Origin: Citrobacter youngae
Lineage (GTDB): Bacteria; Pseudomonadota; Gammaproteobacteria; Enterobacterales; Enterobacteriaceae
Length of the DNA: 64,000 nt
NCBI RefSeq assembly: GCF_003818115.1
Contig: NZ_RPOI01000023.1
Span: 124,001-188,000 of the forward strand
Direction of reading: 5' to 3'
Shown: positions 44,517 through 53,495 of the stretch, piece after piece
How the letters are laid out: each line of letters opens with the position of its first letter
Position numbering within the stretch: the first letter of the stretch is position 1
The notes under the pieces: model-generated
What the model was told of the DNA's origin: nothing
Database searches by the model: none
What the model saw: the letters and a program-made list of their open reading frames with translations, nothing else
Translations under genes and position numbers: made by a program

Positions 44517-44879
44517 TTAGAACTCGCTTTTCGCGAAGCCCGTCATCTCTTTCAGGCCCATTTCACGGCCAAGCTCGGTCATCGGGTGAACGACGATCAG
44601 GCCGCGCACGCTCTTCTTCAGCTTGCCCATGTCGGCCTGTTCTTTTTTGGTGATGGCACGACGGAACGGGAGTTTGCTGAGCTTTTGCGCTTCTTTGCTC
44701 AGCTTCTGGCCGTGTACTTCACGCAGTCGTGCGATCTCAGTTTCCAGAGTTTCTTTCTCTTGCTCCAGCTCGGCATATTTGTCGGCGGCTTCAACCAGGG
44801 ACAGGTCAGCCTGCTGGTGGCGGATAGCGTCAAGACGATCGCTCAGGCGTTTAATTTCGTTTTTTTCGACTTCTTTCAT
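44517..44879 (-). CDS. yibL: Conserved protein YibL
   Basis: 120-residue, highly charged protein (DUF2810), nearly the same as E. coli YibL. Residues 1-60 are predicted coiled coil ([20 protein letters not shown] and [20 protein letters not shown]). The C-terminal half has [20 protein letters not shown]. In E. coli it has been reported with ribosomes; its function is not settled. Same strand as lldPRD and mtl genes but separately spaced. Confidence 0.92.
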   Translation of the reverse strand: MKEVEKNEIKRLSDRLDAIRHQQADLSLVEAADKYAELEQEKETLETEIARLREVHGQKLSKEAQKLSKLPFRRAITKKEQADMGKLKKSVRGLIVVHPMTELGREMGLKEMTGFAKSEF

Positions 44880-45171
44880 AGGATAGCTTCTGATAAAAAT
44901 AGGATGAATATCCTATAGTATGCGCGCAGAGCGGGATTATTCACAACTAATCGAAGATAAATAATCAAATGCCGCAAGTATTATTAAGCTAATGGTAATG
45001 CTACTTTTTTGATTAATAAGGAACTTTAAGCGATAAGATTGGCCATGGCGCTTTTTATTGGCGGGTTTATAGCGAAGCACGTTTTCCTCAATATAATCGC
45101 CCAACCGATCCTAAACTTAAATGAGCAACCGCACAGGCTGAGCGCGGTTAATACATGGAGGAGGGAAGATT

Positions 45172-45378
45172 ATGGCGAAAATAGGTGAGAACGTTTCGGT
45201 TCTGATTGATAAGACGGTCGATTTTATGGCTTCCAGCCAGGCTTTTCGCGAATATCTGAATAAAACACCGCCGCGCGACGTAGTCCCTTCTGAAATACCA
45301 CAGGAGAGCGCGCAGCTGTATCTGCAACGTCTGGCGTACTATCGGCAACTGTATCGACCGCAGCAGGAAGAGAAGTAA
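45172..45378 (+). CDS. yibT: Small conserved protein YibT
   Basis: 68-residue protein resembling E. coli Yib[21 protein letters not shown] and [15 protein letters not shown] are the shared segments. No signal peptide, membrane segment or known domain. A very strong ribosome-binding site (GGAGGAGGGAAG) precedes the ATG. Function unknown. It is convergent with mtlR. Confidence 0.88.
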   Translation: MAKIGENVSVLIDKTVDFMASSQAFREYLNKTPPRDVVPSEIPQESAQLYLQRLAYYRQLYRPQQEEK

Positions 45379-45390
45379 GCCTGCAGGGTC

Positions 45391-45981
45391 TTATTTTTGA
45401 AAGGCTTTTTTTAAGCTGATTTTAGAAATCAGCTCGGTCAGGGAAAGTACCATCGTGGAGCGTACCATTTGCTGGTAGCGCTGGATTTGCATGGCGTGCA
45501 GACCTGAGTCTGAGGTATCAAACTGCGGTGGCGGCGGGAGTGCTGCTACGCAGTGAAGTTCGCCAAACGGACCAAGAATCTCATCGTCGGTGAACGCGTA
45601 TTCATTGCCGTCATGGTTTAACTCTTCCCGCAGCGCCATCAGTAGTTCCGCATCTTCATACTCCGGGCGGCTGAGTACGCCCAGACCGTAGATGAGCTTG
45701 AGACGAACGGAAAGATCGCCCAGCGGACCGTCGCCGTCGAGCAACGGTTCTACGGCATATTTTACCGCATAGTCATCTTTGCGAAATACCTGAAGCACAA
45801 GGATATTCACCGCCTCGGTGAGCAGTTCTACGGCGGTGATGAGGAAGCTGCGTACGGTTTTGCCAGCATTCAGACGCTCAAGCACACGATTTTCAAAGGC
45901 CTGCGTTTGTTCCATTATTGCCTGCATATCTGACAATCTGTCATTTGGGCGCAGGCAGACCTGCGCCACATTCTCAATCAT
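45391..45981 (-). CDS. mtlR: Mannitol operon repressor MtlR
   Basis: 196-residue MtlR-family protein that represses the mtl operon in E. coli; the family lacks a classical DNA-binding domain. It contains [40 protein letters not shown] and [20 protein letters not shown]. The start at 45981 overlaps the mtlD stop by 4 nt (ATGA). The first 12 residues differ from E. coli. Confidence 0.94.
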   Translation of the reverse strand: MIENVAQVCLRPNDRLSDMQAIMEQTQAFENRVLERLNAGKTVRSFLITAVELLTEAVNILVLQVFRKDDYAVKYAVEPLLDGDGPLGDLSVRLKLIYGLGVLSRPEYEDAELLMALREELNHDGNEYAFTDDEILGPFGELHCVAALPPPPQFDTSDSGLHAMQIQRYQQMVRSTMVLSLTELISKISLKKAFQK

Positions 45982-47126
45982 TTGGTCGCGTTATATGCGT
46001 TAACCGCCTCCGCCACCACATCACTATTGGCATCCAGACCGGAAACCTGCGCCAGCGCGGCCTGCGGATCTTTTTCGTCAATCAGCGCGGCCAGTTCCTG
46101 TGCCTGCGGATCTTCTTCGCTGCGATAGTGCATTGCTGCCGCAATACCGATAACCAGATTCGTGTGCGGCAGGCCGTACTCCAGCGTGCCCAGCAGCGGT
46201 TTAATCAGACGGTCGCCCGCGCTCAGTTTACGCAGTGGCTGACGGCCAACGCGCTCAACGTCATCTTTCAGATACGGGTTTTCAAAGCGACCGAGGATTT
46301 TCTGAATATATGCTGCATGTTTTGCCGCATCAAAGCCATAGCGTTTGATCAGTACCGCGCCGCTCTCTTCCATCGCACCTTTTACCACTGCGCGGATTTT
46401 CTCGTCGAGAATCGCGTCACGGATGGTCTGATGACCGGTCAATTTTCCGAGGTACGCGGTTATAGCATGCCCGGTGTTCAGCGTGAAGAGTTTACGTTCG
46501 ACAAATGCCATCAGGTTATCAGTTAATTCCATTCCCGGGATGTTTGGCAGTTCGCCTTTAAATTGCGTTTTGTCGACAATCCACTCGCTGAAGGTTTCGA
46601 CGGTGACTTCCAGCGGATCGTTGGTCGCAGAAGCGGAAGGGGGAACGATGCGGTCTACGGCGGAATCGACAAAACCAACGTGTTCTTCGACCCAGGCTTT
46701 GTCTTCATCTGCCAGCGCGTTCATGACGTGGCCTTTCAACTGGGTCGTGCCGCGCACCATGTTCTCACAGGCGATGATATTCAGCGGAGTCGCGATGCCT
46801 TGCGCCTTGCGTTTAACCAGCCCTTTAGCGATGGCAGGTGCGATGCGCTCAAGCACGACCGGACCAACGGCGGTGGTGACTAAATCTACGTGGGCAATCA
46901 GTTCAACGACATCATCGCCGATGCTGCTCACCGCGTTGACGCCGGAAACGGTATCAACCTGCTCGTTTTCACCGACCACATGAACCTGATAGCTATGACG
47001 GGCATTCAGGGCATCGAGCACGACCTGGTTTACATCCGCGAACGTCAGCTGTATCCCCGCGTCCGCCAGCAGTTTGCCGATAAAGCCACGACCGATATTA
47101 CCTGCGCCAAAATGTAATGCTTTCAT
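45978..47126 (-). CDS. mtlD: Mannitol-1-phosphate 5-dehydrogenase MtlD
   Basis: Oxidises mannitol 1-phosphate to fructose 6-phosphate with NAD+. 382 residues from [20 protein letters not shown], which carries the nucleotide-binding glycines. Polyol-specific long-chain dehydrogenase family, with [20 protein letters not shown] near residue 205. An in-frame start five codons upstream is less likely given E. coli length. It follows mtlA across an ERIC-containing spacer. Confidence 0.96.
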   Translation of the reverse strand: MKALHFGAGNIGRGFIGKLLADAGIQLTFADVNQVVLDALNARHSYQVHVVGENEQVDTVSGVNAVSSIGDDVVELIAHVDLVTTAVGPVVLERIAPAIAKGLVKRKAQGIATPLNIIACENMVRGTTQLKGHVMNALADEDKAWVEEHVGFVDSAVDRIVPPSASATNDPLEVTVETFSEWIVDKTQFKGELPNIPGMELTDNLMAFVERKLFTLNTGHAITAYLGKLTGHQTIRDAILDEKIRAVVKGAMEESGAVLIKRYGFDAAKHAAYIQKILGRFENPYLKDDVERVGRQPLRKLSAGDRLIKPLLGTLEYGLPHTNLVIGIAAAMHYRSEEDPQAQELAALIDEKDPQAALAQVSGLDANSDVVAEAVNAYNATK

Positions 47127-47190
47127 AGTATTAACCTTCATTAATGTTTTTACCCAAGAGGGCTGGGGTGAGGCTTTTCCCTCAACCTAA

Positions 47191-47210
47191 CCCTCTCCAC
47201 AAGGGAGAGG
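47191..47210. repeat. Short palindromic element in the mtlA-mtlD spacer
   Basis: CCTCTCC and GGAGAGG flank a 5-nt loop. The same stem occurs upstream of selA, and palindromes of this CCCTCTCC type recur in enteric genomes. Confidence 0.55.
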
Positions 47211-47221
47211 ATATCGCCTTC

Positions 47222-47335
47222 ATATTTCGAACTGCAGATGCGTTGGCTCTCCTCGCTCACCCCAGTCACGTACTTATGTACGCTCCTGGGGATTCACTGC
47301 GTTGCCGCCTTCCTGCAGCTCGAACTATTTTGGAG
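47222..47335. repeat. ERIC element
   Basis: Contains CGCTCACCCCAGTCACGTAC and CTCCTGGGGATTCAC, the ERIC core, with complementary ends (TTCGAACTGCAG and CTGCAGCTCGAA). It sits between mtlA and mtlD, inside the operon transcript, and has the same core as the spoT-trmH copy. Confidence 0.92.
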
Positions 47336-47346
47336 ATACTTAACCG

Positions 47347-49263
47347 TTAAGCTTTTTTACCCGCCAGCAGCGCCAGAACTTCATCCACGCTGGTGGTATG
47401 AGCCAGACGTTCGATCACGGATTCGTCATCCAGCGCGTTGGTCAGGCTGGTAATCACCTGGATGTGCTCGTTGTTACGTGCAGCGATACCAATGACCAGA
47501 CGGGCGATATCGTCTTCTTCTTCGCCGAAGCGTACGCCTTGCGGATACTGGCAGAACACCACGCCGGTTTTCAGCACGCGGTCTTTGGCTTCAACCGTAC
47601 CGTGCGGTACAGCGATGGACTCGCCGAGGTAAGTCGGGGTCAGTTTTTCGCGGTCCAGCATCGCCTCGACGTACTCTGGCTCAACATAGCCGCCTTTCAC
47701 CAGTTGCTCACCGGCAAAGCGAATCGCTTCTTCTTTGTTGGTGGCTTTACGGCCCAGGAAGATATTCTCCGCACCCAGTTTGAACAGGTGGGTATCACCC
47801 TCTTCAAAGCTGTCTTTCAGGTGGTCGCGGACTTTCTCTTCGTTTACGTTGTGGCGCTGTGCAGCGACCAGACGTTCGGTCAGATTGGAGTACAGACCGC
47901 TGTCGAGGAAGTTGGTCAGCGAAATGTGCTGTGCCTGCGGAACCTGGCGCATAGCGCGTTCGGTCAGGTCACGGTGGGTAATGACCAGATCCACATCCGG
48001 CGGCAGATTGTTAATCGCGCTGTTGGTGACGGAAATCTGCGACAGGCCGGCATCCTGCACTTTCTTACGCAGTACGCCCGCACCCATGGCACTGGAACCC
48101 ATGCCGGCATCGCAGGCGACGATGATTTTACGCACATGGCTCAGGTCGTTGGTTACGTCGCCCGCTGCTAGCGGAGATGCGCCTTTGGATTCCGCTTTCA
48201 TGTCGTTCATACGACGGGTTGCGGCTTCAATGTCATCTTCTTCTTTCACTTTGCTGGTTTTCAGCAGAATCGCCGAGACCACAAAGGAGACCGCCATTGC
48301 CGCACAAATTGCCGCGATGTTGGCGAAGTAAGCGCCCTTCGGCGTCATTGCCAGTACGGCCAGGATAGAACCCGGAGAGGCCGGAGACACCAGACCACCG
48401 TTCAGGATAGTCAGCGTAAATACGCCAGTCATACCGCCGAGGATAACGGCCAGGATCAGACGCGGGTTCATCAGCACGTACGGGAAGTAAATTTCGTGGA
48501 TACCACCCAGGAAGTGGATGATAGCCGCGCCGCCTGCAGACTGCTTAGCGCTGCCGCGACCGAAGAACATGTATGCCAGCAGAACGCCCATACCCGGACC
48601 CGGGTTAGCTTCAATCAGGAAGAAGATGGATTTACCCATCTCATGGGACTGCTGAATGCCCAGCGGTGAGAAAATACCGTGGTTGATGGCGTTGTTGAGG
48701 AACAGGATTTTCGCCGGTTCAACGAAGATAGACGCCAGCGGCAGCATGTCATGGACAACCATGAAGTTAACGCCTGCCGCCAGGATTTTGGACAGTGCTT
48801 CAACCAATGGGCCAATGCCAAGGAATGCCAGAATGGCGAGGATCATCCCGATGATGCCAGCGGAGAAGTTATTCACCAGCATCTCAAAACCGGACTTGAT
48901 CTTACCGTCTACCCAGCCGTCGAAATGCTTGATAGCCCAGCCGCCCAGCGGACCTGCGATCATCGCACCGAGGAACATCGGCATATCAGCACCGACGATC
49001 ACGCCCATGGTGGTAATCGCGCCCACTACGCCGCCGCGTTCGCCGCCAACCAGCTTACCACCGGTATAACCGATCAACAGCGGCAGCAGATAGGTGATCA
49101 TCGGGCCGACCAGCTTCGCCAGCGTTTCGTTCGGCAACCACCCTGTCGGAATGAATAATGCGGTGATAATACCCCACGCGATAAACGCGCCGATATTTGG
49201 CATCACCATGTTGCTGAGGAATCGACCAAAGCTTTGCACCTTGATCTTAATATCGGATGACAT
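47347..49263 (-). CDS. mtlA: PTS mannitol transporter subunit IICBA (MtlA)
   Basis: Takes up mannitol and phosphorylates it to mannitol 1-phosphate with phosphate from HPr. 638 residues. Membrane IIC domain (about 1-340, with the GGIHEIYFPYVLM motif), IIB with the phosphocysteine in IIVACDAGMGSSAMGAG (near 384), and IIA with the phosphohistidine in LGESIAVPHGTVEAKD (near 554). The start at 49263 matches MSSDIKIKVQSFGRF in homologues; the 52-residue upstream extension is not used. First gene of mtlADR, with a long CRP-rich control region. Confidence 0.97.
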   Translation of the reverse strand: MSSDIKIKVQSFGRFLSNMVMPNIGAFIAWGIITALFIPTGWLPNETLAKLVGPMITYLLPLLIGYTGGKLVGGERGGVVGAITTMGVIVGADMPMFLGAMIAGPLGGWAIKHFDGWVDGKIKSGFEMLVNNFSAGIIGMILAILAFLGIGPLVEALSKILAAGVNFMVVHDMLPLASIFVEPAKILFLNNAINHGIFSPLGIQQSHEMGKSIFFLIEANPGPGMGVLLAYMFFGRGSAKQSAGGAAIIHFLGGIHEIYFPYVLMNPRLILAVILGGMTGVFTLTILNGGLVSPASPGSILAVLAMTPKGAYFANIAAICAAMAVSFVVSAILLKTSKVKEEDDIEAATRRMNDMKAESKGASPLAAGDVTNDLSHVRKIIVACDAGMGSSAMGAGVLRKKVQDAGLSQISVTNSAINNLPPDVDLVITHRDLTERAMRQVPQAQHISLTNFLDSGLYSNLTERLVAAQRHNVNEEKVRDHLKDSFEEGDTHLFKLGAENIFLGRKATNKEEAIRFAGEQLVKGGYVEPEYVEAMLDREKLTPTYLGESIAVPHGTVEAKDRVLKTGVVFCQYPQGVRFGEEEDDIARLVIGIAARNNEHIQVITSLTNALDDESVIERLAHTTSVDEVLALLAGKKA

Positions 49264-49404
49264 AAAAACACCCCTTCTTATGTTTGCTATCGCGCAGGCT
49301 GAAAGCCCGAGGTTTGTTAATGTAGCGGCAGGAGGTAGCCGGACCCTGTAGATACTGCGAAATCTGGCACTGAATCGTTCAACTGTCCAGTCGATGACTT
49401 TTAA

Positions 49405-49420
49405 TGTGATCAATGTCACG
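49405..49420. promoter_or_regulatory. CRP site 1 upstream of mtlA
   Basis: TGTGA-N6-TCACG, one mismatch from the symmetric CRP consensus. Closest of the series to mtlA, about 142 bp from its start codon. Confidence 0.8.
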
Positions 49421-49448
49421 TAAATATAGGGTTTACGGCATCACTTAA

Positions 49449-49464
49449 TGTGATTTCGATCACA
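49449..49464. promoter_or_regulatory. CRP site 2 upstream of mtlA (perfect consensus)
   Basis: TGTGA-N6-TCACA, exactly matching the CRP consensus half-sites, 44 bp from site 1 centre to centre (about four helical turns). Confidence 0.85.
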
Positions 49465-49521
49465 AAACACCGGTATAAAAAAACATCATTACGCGGAAAT
49501 AGGCTGGAAAAGGCACTTAAA

Positions 49522-49537
49522 TGTGAAGTTGTTCACG
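49522..49537. promoter_or_regulatory. CRP site 3 upstream of mtlA
   Basis: TGTGA-N6-TCACG, one mismatch from consensus, 73 bp beyond site 2. Confidence 0.75.
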
Positions 49538-49565
49538 TTTTTGCTTTGGCTGTTTGTTGGGTATT

Positions 49566-49581
49566 TGTGATCTACTTCGCA
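49566..49581. promoter_or_regulatory. CRP site 4 upstream of mtlA
   Basis: TGTGA-N6-TCGCA, one mismatch from consensus, 44 bp beyond site 3, the same spacing as sites 1-2. Confidence 0.65.
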
Positions 49582-49608
49582 ATAAATATTTGCCAGGATT
49601 TCTCCTGA

Positions 49609-49624
49609 TGTGATCTGAGGCGGA
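49609..49624. promoter_or_regulatory. Weak CRP-like half-site 5 upstream of mtlA
   Basis: One good TGTGA half, but the second half (GCGGA) is poor. It lies 43 bp beyond site 4, continuing the spacing. E. coli mtl has five reported CRP sites. Confidence 0.35.
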
Positions 49625-49796
49625 TTCTGTTTCATCTCCCATTTCTTGCTGCTACCCCGCGAGTCGTTCACCTGCAAATTTATACCCTGGTGGTATGGCG
49701 GAAATGACTAACTGCAATTATGTTCAAATTACCAGCCATGACTCCTTTCGGCTGCCTGCAATTGAAAGCTCTGATTAGCGTGAATACGAGGCGGGT

Positions 49797-50159
49797 ATGT
49801 TTCTAAACTATTTCGCGTTAGGTGTGCTGATCTTCGTTTTTCTGGTTCTGTTTTACGGAATCATCGCCATCCATGATATTCCCTATAACATGGCTAAGAA
49901 GCGCAACCATCCCCATGCCGATGCCATCCATACGGCAGGTTGGGTGAGCTTATTTACGCTGCACGTTATCTGGCCGTTTCTGTGGATCTGGGCCACGCTC
50001 TATCAGCCAGAACGAGGCTGGGGGATGCAGTCACACATTACGCCGACCGGAAAGGAACAAGACCCTGAAATTGCCGCGCTGGCAGCGCGCATTACCCAGT
50101 TAGAAAAAAGGCTGGCTGGGGAGAAAAAAGACGATAACTCCACCTTTCCGGAGATTTGA
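49797..50159 (+). CDS. yibI: DUF3302 inner-membrane protein YibI
   Basis: 120-residue protein with two transmembrane helices ([20 protein letters not shown] and [20 protein letters not shown]) and a charged C-terminal tail containing a short predicted coiled coil ([15 protein letters not shown]). A DUF3302 protein paired with an HlyD-type protein directly downstream. It is a paralogue of YiaW at 58.5 kb. Function unknown; probably a membrane partner of YibH. Confidence 0.92.
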   Translation: MFLNYFALGVLIFVFLVLFYGIIAIHDIPYNMAKKRNHPHADAIHTAGWVSLFTLHVIWPFLWIWATLYQPERGWGMQSHITPTGKEQDPEIAALAARITQLEKRLAGEKKDDNSTFPEI

Positions 50160-50161
50160 TC

Positions 50162-51298
50162 ATGGATTTGTTGATTGTCCTGACTTACGTGGCATTTGCC
50201 TGGGCCATCTTTAAAATATTCCGTATTCCGGTAAACCAATGGACGCTTGCCACAGCCGCATTAGGTGGGGTGTTTATTGTGGCGGGACTCATCTTATTAA
50301 TGAACTATAACCACCCGTATACCTTTACGGCGCAAAAGGCGGTTATTTCAATACCTGTTACCCCGCAGGTCACTGGAATTGTGAGTGAAGTGACAGATAA
50401 AAATAATCAACTGATTAAAAAAGGCGAGGTGTTATTTAAACTCGATCCCGTGCGTTATCAGGCGCGAGTGGACCGACTGCAAGCCGATCTGGTGACCGCC
50501 ACGCACAATATCGACAATCTGAAAGCCCAACTTTCTGAAGCCGTCGCCAATACCACCCGCGTTTCCGCTGAACGCGACCGCCTGTATAAAGATTATCAAC
50601 GCTATTTGAAGGGCAGCCAGGCGAAGGTTAATCCCTTCTCTGAAAGCGATATCGACAACGCCCGGCAGAACTATCTGGCACAGGACGCGCTGGTAAAAGG
50701 CTCCGTCGCCGAACAGACGCAGATTCAGAGTCAGTTAGACAGCATGGTCAACGGAGAGCAATCTCAGGTTGCGTCCCTGCGCGCTCAGCTCGCTGAAGCC
50801 AAATACAATCTTGAGCAGACTATCGTCCGAGCCCCCAGCAACGGCTATGTTACGCAGGTGCTTATTCGGCCCGGAACCTACGCCGCCGCGCTGCCTCTGC
50901 GCCCGGTGATGGTGTTTATTCCGGAACAAAAACGGCAAATCGTGGCGCAATTCCGCCAGAACTCGTTGCTGCGTCTTAAACCGGGTGATGAAGCGGAAGT
51001 GGTCTTCAACGCGCTGCCAGGCCAGGTATTCCCCGGCAAGCTCACCAGCATTCTGCCGGTTGTACCGGGCGGTTCTTATCAGGCCCAGGGAGCATTGCAG
51101 TCTCTGACGGTGGTGCCGGGTACCGATGGCGTGCTGGCCACGATTGAACTGGCTCCCAATGCAGATGTGGATGCACTACCGGACGGTATCTATGCCCAGG
51201 TGGCGGTCTATTCCGACCATTTCGCCCACGTTTCGGTGATGCGTAAAGTGCTGCTGCGTATGACCAGTTGGATGCATTATCTTTATTTGGATCATTGA
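50162..51298 (+). CDS. yibH: HlyD family membrane-fusion protein YibH
   Basis: 378 residues. Two N-terminal membrane segments ([18 protein letters not shown] and [20 protein letters not shown]), a lipoyl/barrel-sandwich hybrid segment ([19 protein letters not shown]), a coiled-coil hairpin (about 100-220) and a second lipoyl half ([20 protein letters not shown]). It follows yibI by 2 nt; the ATG at 50162 has GGAGA upstream. No inner-membrane pump or outer-membrane channel gene adjoins it. About the same length as YiaV, its paralogue here. Confidence 0.93.
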   Translation: MDLLIVLTYVAFAWAIFKIFRIPVNQWTLATAALGGVFIVAGLILLMNYNHPYTFTAQKAVISIPVTPQVTGIVSEVTDKNNQLIKKGEVLFKLDPVRYQARVDRLQADLVTATHNIDNLKAQLSEAVANTTRVSAERDRLYKDYQRYLKGSQAKVNPFSESDIDNARQNYLAQDALVKGSVAEQTQIQSQLDSMVNGEQSQVASLRAQLAEAKYNLEQTIVRAPSNGYVTQVLIRPGTYAAALPLRPVMVFIPEQKRQIVAQFRQNSLLRLKPGDEAEVVFNALPGQVFPGKLTSILPVVPGGSYQAQGALQSLTVVPGTDGVLATIELAPNADVDALPDGIYAQVAVYSDHFAHVSVMRKVLLRMTSWMHYLYLDH

Positions 51299-51396
51299 GA
51301 CCAGCATCACCTGCCATTTGTCGTGGCCTGAGCCATACTAAGCGGTGTCCAGATATTCGTTGGACATCGCTTTTTTGTTGGCAAAAAGGACACGGC

Positions 51397-52005
51397 ATGA
51401 AACTCATTGGCAGCTATACCAGCCCTTTTGTGCGTAAAATTTCTATTCTGTTGCTGGAAAAGGGCATCACCTTCGAATTCGTTAATGAACTCCCCTATAA
51501 CGCGGATAGCGGCGTGGCGCGATACAATCCATTGGGAAAAGTGCCCGCGCTGGTCACCGATAAGGGAGAGTACTGGTTTGATTCTCCGATCATTGCTGAA
51601 TATATAGAGTTGTTGGATATTGCACCCGCAATGCTGCCGCGTGAGCCGCTGGCGGCACTCAAAGTTCGTCAACTGGAAGCGCTGGCCGACGGTATTATGG
51701 ATGCGGGATTAGTCTCGGTGCGCGAACAGGCTCGCCCCGCTGCGCAGCAGTCAGAAACTGAATTGCTACGCCAGCGAGAAAAAATTACCCGCAGCCTGGA
51801 TGTGCTGGAAGGTTATCTGGCGGACGGTACGCTGAAAACGGATACGGTTAATCTGGCAACGATTGCGATTGCCTGTGCCGTGGGCTATCTCAATTTTCGT
51901 CGGGTTGCGCCTGGCTGGTGTGTGGACCGTCCACGTCTGGTCAAACTGGTGGAAACACTCTTTCAACGCGAAAGTTTTGCCCGTACGGAACCGCCAAAGG
52001 CTTGA
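51397..52005 (+). CDS. yibF: Glutathione S-transferase-like protein YibF
   Basis: 202-residue GST-fold protein: thioredoxin-like N-terminal domain ([20 protein letters not shown], and the glutathione-site [13 protein letters not shown] with a SNAIL-type Ser) and an alpha-helical C-terminal domain ending [11 protein letters not shown]. Start from ATG 51397 after AAAAAGGA. It lies upstream of selA on the same strand, as in E. coli. The physiological substrate is unknown. Confidence 0.93.
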   Translation: MKLIGSYTSPFVRKISILLLEKGITFEFVNELPYNADSGVARYNPLGKVPALVTDKGEYWFDSPIIAEYIELLDIAPAMLPREPLAALKVRQLEALADGIMDAGLVSVREQARPAAQQSETELLRQREKITRSLDVLEGYLADGTLKTDTVNLATIAIACAVGYLNFRRVAPGWCVDRPRLVKLVETLFQRESFARTEPPKA

Positions 52006-52060
52006 TGCAGATAATACCCGCCTGAGCAAAGTCACGGTACAATCCTTCCTATATCGATAT

Positions 52061-52081
52061 CCCTCTCCACGGTGGAGAGGG
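52061..52081 (+). other. Perfect stem-loop in the selA leader
   Basis: CCCTCTCCA and TGGAGAGGG form a 9-bp stem with a CGG loop, ending 22 nt before the selA ATG. In E. coli the selAB leader carries a SECIS-like element bound by SelB, which tunes expression. This hairpin is in the right place, but a similar palindrome occurs in the mtl spacer, so it may instead be a repeat. Confidence 0.45.
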
Positions 52082-52103
52082 CCACCAACAGCCAGGCCCT
52101 TTC

Positions 52104-53495
52104 ATGACAACCGACATGCGTTCACTCTACAGCCAGCTTCCTGCTATCGATCGTTTACTGCGCGATAGCGCTTTCCAGGTCTTACGTGAGTCCCACGGTC
52201 ATACCCGCGTGGTGGATCTGCTGCGTCATATGCTCGATGAAGCCAGAGAGGCGATTCGCGACACGCAGGCGCTTCCAGCATGGGGGGAAGACTGGGCGCA
52301 AGAGGCCAGCGCCCGGCTGGAACGAGAATCGCAAAGCGCGCTACGTCCGGTGATTAACCTGACCGGAACGGTGCTGCATACCAATCTTGGGCGTGCATCA
52401 CAAGCTGAGGAGGCGATTGCTGCGGTGGTGCAGGCGATGCGTACGCCGGTGACGCTGGAATACAGCCTGGATGATGCCGGACGTGGACATCGGGATCGGG
52501 CGCTGGCGGATCTACTCTGCCACCTGACCGGCGCGGAAGATGCCTGTATTGTCAATAATAATGCCGCTGCGGTTCTGCTGATGCTGGCCGCCACGGCCAA
52601 CGGCAAAGAGGTGGTCGTTTCGCGCGGCGAGCTGGTAGAAATTGGCGGCGCGTTTCGTATTCCCGACGTGATGTGCCAGGCCGGATGTATCCTGCGCGAG
52701 GTTGGCACCACCAACCGGACCCATGCGAAAGATTACCGTCAGGCGGTGAATGAAAACACCGGTCTGCTGATGAAAGTCCATACCAGTAATTACAGCATTG
52801 AAGGCTTTACCAGCTCGGTTGATGAAGCTGAGCTGGCCGCCATTGGTCAGGAACTGGATGTGCCGGTAGTGGCGGATCTGGGTAGCGGCTCGCTGGTCGA
52901 TCTCAGTCAGTATGGTTTGCCGCAGGAACCGATGCCGCAGCAGCTCATTGCCGCAGGTGTGAGCCTGGTGAGTTTCTCTGGTGACAAACTGTTGGGCGGG
53001 CCGCAGGCCGGGATTATCGTCGGTAAAAAAGAGATGATCGCCCGCTTACAGAGCCATCCGCTGAAACGCGCGTTACGGGCTGATAAAATGACGCTGGCAG
53101 CGCTGGAAGCAACGCTGCGGCTCTATCTGCACCCGGAAGCGCTGGCGGAGAAGTTGCCGACGTTACGCCAGCTCACCCGCACGAAAGAGGCTGTCCACGC
53201 GCAGGCGCTACGATTACAAGCACAATTGACAGAACATTATGGTGCCGAGTTTGCGTTGACTGTCATGCCTTGCCTGTCGCAGATTGGCAGCGGCTCGCTA
53301 CCAGTTGATAGGCTGCCGAGCGCGGCATTAACCTTTACCCCCCATGACGGGCGTGGAAGCCGCCTCGAAGCGCTGGCCGCCCGCTGGCGTTTGCTGCCCG
53401 TGCCGGTCATTGGGCGAATTTATGATGGCCGCTTGTGGCTGGATCTGCGCTGCCTTGAAGACGAGACCCGGTTTATGGAGATGATGCTGAAATGA
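52104..53495 (+). CDS. selA: L-seryl-tRNA(Sec) selenium transferase SelA
   Basis: Decameric PLP enzyme that converts seryl-tRNA(Sec) to selenocysteinyl-tRNA(Sec) using selenophosphate. 463 residues, as in E. coli. PLP-lysine in [17 protein letters not shown] (near 295), [15 protein letters not shown], and [16 protein letters not shown] in the N-terminal region. Its stop overlaps the selB start by 4 nt. Confidence 0.97.
   Translation: MTTDMRSLYSQLPAIDRLLRDSAFQVLRESHGHTRVVDLLRHMLDEAREAIRDTQALPAWGEDWAQEASARLERESQSALRPVINLTGTVLHTNLGRASQAEEAIAAVVQAMRTPVTLEYSLDDAGRGHRDRALADLLCHLTGAEDACIVNNNAAAVLLMLAATANGKEVVVSRGELVEIGGAFRIPDVMCQAGCILREVGTTNRTHAKDYRQAVNENTGLLMKVHTSNYSIEGFTSSVDEAELAAIGQELDVPVVADLGSGSLVDLSQYGLPQEPMPQQLIAAGVSLVSFSGDKLLGGPQAGIIVGKKEMIARLQSHPLKRALRADKMTLAALEATLRLYLHPEALAEKLPTLRQLTRTKEAVHAQALRLQAQLTEHYGAEFALTVMPCLSQIGSGSLPVDRLPSAALTFTPHDGRGSRLEALAARWRLLPVPVIGRIYDGRLWLDLRCLEDETRFMEMMLK

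Larger units (their letters stand above)
49264..49796. other. mtlA-yibI divergent control region
   Basis: 533 bases without a credible gene; the only small ORF (49489-49677, minus) has no homology I recognise and overlaps regulatory sites. The region carries four or five CRP-type sites (listed separately) and the promoters of mtlA (minus) and yibI (plus). Confidence 0.75.

Noticed and set aside
49489-49677. Small open frame in the mtlA-yibI spacer
   Set aside because: It overlaps several CRP sites, has no clear ribosome site and no recognisable homology.
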